Source: an uncultured beta proteobacterium
Lineage (GTDB): Bacteria; Pseudomonadota; Gammaproteobacteria; Burkholderiales; Burkholderiaceae_C
DNA: 7,757 bases
Direction: 5' to 3'
Assembly: GCA_903944555.1 (NCBI GenBank)
Contig: CAJASG010000724.1
Location: 1 to 7,757 of the forward strand
Part shown: positions 5,670-7,757 of the stretch, piece after piece
Numbering within the stretch: the first letter of the stretch is position 1
Layout of the letters: the number at the start of each line of letters is the position of its first letter
Made by a program: the position numbers and the translations under genes
The notes under the pieces: generated by a model
Database searches by the model: none
Told to the model about the DNA's origin: nothing
The model's input: only the letters and a program-made list of their open reading frames with translations

Positions 5670-6215
5670 ATGGCGGTCGATAACGTTGTGGCATTTCAAA
5701 GGCGCAGTCCCATGTTTGAAGTCATTTTGGTTCCTACGGATGGCTCGGCTGTGTCCATTTCGGCCGCCTTCAAGGCACTGGCATTTGCCAAACGGATGGA
5801 CGCGCGGGTCGTGGTTTTCAATTCCATACCTGCCTACCAGTATCCGGTCTATGTCGGCGGAATGCCCTATGAGTACCCGTCAGAGGTGGACTATGAAACC
5901 CAATGTCGCGCCATCGCAGAACGCCATCTCGGGCTCATTTCCGAGATGGCCAAAGCTCAGGGTGTGACAGCCAGTACACGGATCGCTTTCAATGGAGCCG
6001 CTGCACAGGCCATTGTGGATGCGGCAAAACGTGAAAACTGCAGCCTGATCTTCATGGGGTCGCATGGGCGAAGCGGACTCTCCAGGGTTTTTCTGGGCAG
6101 TGTTGCCTTCAAGACGCTGGCCTTGACGCACATACCCGTACTGGTGGATCGGGCTACTGCAGAAGAACTACTGCATGTGGAAGCATTGATGCGTCAGCGC
6201 GCCATTGAGTCTTGA
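5670..6215 (+). CDS. Universal stress protein, UspA family, ATP-binding type
   Basis: A single Usp domain of about 165 residues. It begins EVILVPTDGSAVS, with D24 in the usual nucleotide-binding position. It ends with GSHGRSGLSRVFLGS (130-144), which fits the G-x2-G-x9-G-S motif of ATP-binding Usp proteins, followed by IPVLV. Two starts are possible. ATG 5670 (181 residues) has GAGG at 5656-5659, inside the end of the upstream gene. ATG 5712 (167 residues, M15) has AAAGG at 5698-5702 and gives the family-typical start MFEVILVPTDGS. The 14 extra residues are not family-like, so 5712 may be the true start. It acts in the cytoplasm in stress or low-oxygen survival in related bacteria. Its position behind a Crp/Fnr gene fits the known control of many usp genes by FNR/Anr-type regulators, though no FNR box is seen here. 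Confidence 0.93.
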   Translation: MAVDNVVAFQRRSPMFEVILVPTDGSAVSISAAFKALAFAKRMDARVVVFNSIPAYQYPVYVGGMPYEYPSEVDYETQCRAIAERHLGLISEMAKAQGVTASTRIAFNGAAAQAIVDAAKRENCSLIFMGSHGRSGLSRVFLGSVAFKTLALTHIPVLVDRATAEELLHVEALMRQRAIES

Positions 6216-6251
6216 AATGCTTTCTCTCATCGCATTTTTGACCATGTAGGC

Positions 6252-7757
6252 ATGCAACCGCTACGCGCACCATTTCCTATTGTCGGCATTGGTGCGTCAG
6301 CCGGAGGCTTGGTGGCGTTGGAGCGATTTTTGTCATCTGTTGCTCCAAGTAGTGGCATGGCCTACGTGGTGGTGCAGCACCTTGATCCCCACCGATCCGG
6401 CATGTTGGTTGAGTTGTTGCAGCGCCAAACAACTATGCCAACGGTCGAAATCCAGGATCAGATGTCGGTGGAGCCAGACCATGTGTATGTCATACCGCCG
6501 GGGCGCGATATCTCCGTTCTGAACGGCGTGCTGCATTTGCTTGACCCCCCGGAACCACGGGGACTACGCTTGCCAATTGACTTCTTTTTCAAGTCGCTGG
6601 CAGATGACCGCCAGCAAAACAGCATCGGCGTCATCCTGTCCGGTATGGGGTCGGACGGAACTGCGGGTTTGCGTGCCATTCGGCACGCTGCAGGAGGCTG
6701 CTTTGTGCAGCAGCCCTCCGAGGCCCAGTTCGACAGCATGCCACGCAGTGCCATTGCCGCTGGGGTGGCCGATGTAGTTGCCCCAGCGCAGGAGTTGCCC
6801 GGGAAAATCCAGACCTTTGTCAATCGCGTCCAAATTGGGGTGCCTGCGCAAGCCAAATCTGTGGCGCAGCATGCTGATGCGGGTTTTATCGACAAAGTGG
6901 TTGTGTTGCTTCGCACCCAGACGGGACAAGACTTCTCGCATTACAAGAAAACTACGATTTCCCGGAGAGTAGAGCGGCGGATGGGCCTGCACCAACTGGG
7001 CCGGACGGAGGACTACCTGCGGTACCTCCGGGAGAATCCCCAGGAGTGTCAGTTGTTGTTCAATGAACTGCTGATTGGGGTGACCAGTTTCTTCCGGGAT
7101 GCGGTCGTGTGGGCGCAAATCAAAGCCGAAGTGATGCCGGCACTCGTGGCAAGTCCGCACGGGGGGGGCATATTGCGCGTTTGGGTACCCGGTTGCTCGA
7201 CAGGTGAGGAGGCGTATTCCCTGGCGATGCTTTTCAAGGAGGTCGTGGAGGAACTTCATCCCGAGCGGGTGCCTACCTTGCAGATTTTTGCCACCGATCT
7301 GGACAGCGACGCTGTGGCCACCGGGCGCGCCGGCGTGTATGCGCGCAGTATCGTCGCCGATGTGTCTGAGCAGCGGGTGAACCGGTTTTTTGTGGCGGAC
7401 CCCAGCGGCTACAGAATCTGTAACGAGATCCGCGAGATGGTGATTTTTGCCGAGCAAAACATCATCCTTTCGCCGCCCTTTATCAAGCTGGATCTTTTGA
7501 GTTGCCGCAACCTGTTGATTTACCTGGATGCCGCTTTGCAGGCCAAGTTGATCCAGCTGTTTCATTACTGCCTCAAGCCGGGCGGGTTTTTGGTGCTGGG
7601 GCGTGCGGAGTCCGTCGGGGCTGCGTGTAACTTGTTTTCCCCGTTGGCCGGAACGGCTCAGATATACCGGCGACTGGAAACCCCCGCCCGTGTTTTTCCT
7701 GTGGATTTTCCGGCTGCGTTTGTTCATGTGGACACCCACCGCGGTGAGGCCTCGCCA
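6252..7757 (+). CDS. CheB-CheR fusion protein, 3' end beyond window
   Basis: The frame opens at ATG 6252, the first start codon after an in-frame stop at 6213-6215, and stays open for 502 codons to the window edge. The ribosome binding site is weak. The protein starts directly in a CheB-type methylesterase domain (about 9-190), with no receiver domain. The catalytic triad is visible: S16 in GIGASAGG, H43 in VVQHLD and D135 in GMGSDG. A CheR methyltransferase domain follows (about 215-485): helical N-part with KKTTISRRVERRM, AdoMet loop GCSTGEE (314-320), ATDLDSDAVATGRAGVY, and LDLLSCRNLLIYLD. Family relatives usually continue into coiled-coil, PAS and often histidine kinase domains. Both enzyme halves look intact, so it may reversibly methylate glutamates on a receptor or signalling protein. 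No chemoreceptor or other che gene is visible. It lies 36 bp after the usp gene, probably in the same operon. Eight consecutive G (7161-7168) occur inside the CheR part. Confidence 0.92.
   Translation, partial: MQPLRAPFPIVGIGASAGGLVALERFLSSVAPSSGMAYVVVQHLDPHRSGMLVELLQRQTTMPTVEIQDQMSVEPDHVYVIPPGRDISVLNGVLHLLDPPEPRGLRLPIDFFFKSLADDRQQNSIGVILSGMGSDGTAGLRAIRHAAGGCFVQQPSEAQFDSMPRSAIAAGVADVVAPAQELPGKIQTFVNRVQIGVPAQAKSVAQHADAGFIDKVVVLLRTQTGQDFSHYKKTTISRRVERRMGLHQLGRTEDYLRYLRENPQECQLLFNELLIGVTSFFRDAVVWAQIKAEVMPALVASPHGGGILRVWVPGCSTGEEAYSLAMLFKEVVEELHPERVPTLQIFATDLDSDAVATGRAGVYARSIVADVSEQRVNRFFVADPSGYRICNEIREMVIFAEQNIILSPPFIKLDLLSCRNLLIYLDAALQAKLIQLFHYCLKPGGFLVLGRAESVGAACNLFSPLAGTAQIYRRLETPARVFPVDFPAAFVHVDTHRGEASP

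Noticed and set aside
6564..7739. Long minus-strand open frame (391 codons) opposite the CheB-CheR gene
   Set aside because: The plus strand encodes clear CheB and CheR motifs over the same bases. The minus product is rich in H, R, Q and G with no recognisable domain, typical of an antisense shadow in GC-rich DNA.
1..7757. CRISPR array, tRNA, rRNA, insertion sequence or integrase
   Set aside because: No regularly spaced repeats, cloverleaf, rRNA-like segment, transposase-like protein or terminal inverted repeats were seen on either strand.

Overview
The window looks like a chromosomal segment of a betaproteobacterium, probably in the family Comamonadaceae (Rhodoferax/Polaromonas type). I infer this from the moderately high GC coding sequence, a PEP-CTERM/exosortase-type surface protein, NarX/NarL-type and Crp/Fnr regulators, and an intergenic element at 2588-2646 that resembles a short repeat I remember from Comamonadaceae genomes. 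No database search was possible, so the taxonomy is an inference.

Left block (1-2565): this appears to be the edge of an exosortase / PEP-CTERM locus. On the minus strand, the first 28 codons of a probable acyl carrier protein run off the left end. A 359-bp divergent intergenic region separates it from a plus-strand gene for a secreted PEP-CTERM protein with a squalene-cyclase-like alpha/alpha-toroid body. This region carries what looks like a complete sigma-54 control region: a near-consensus -24/-12 element (366-380), an IHF-like site (326-338) and an imperfect palindrome about 128 bp upstream of the expected transcription start (252-274). The PEP-CTERM gene is coupled to a small secreted TPR protein that very probably starts at a TTG codon one base after the upstream stop.

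Right block (2566-7757): this is a signalling cluster, all on the plus strand. It begins with a soluble two-PAS histidine kinase of the NarX/HisKA_3 type. Next comes a NarL/FixJ response regulator, with an ATGA overlap. Then follow a Crp/Fnr regulator that keeps the FNR DNA-reading residues but has no N-terminal cysteine cluster, an ATP-binding-type universal stress protein, and the first 502 residues of a fused CheB-CheR protein that runs off the right end. The order PAS kinase, LuxR-type regulator, cysteine-poor Crp/Fnr protein recalls FixL-FixJ-FixK. The second PAS domain has a histidine at the position of the FixL haem ligand. The cluster may therefore be an oxygen- or redox-responsive cascade, but this is a hypothesis.

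No tRNA, rRNA, CRISPR array, insertion sequence or clear intrinsic terminator was seen.
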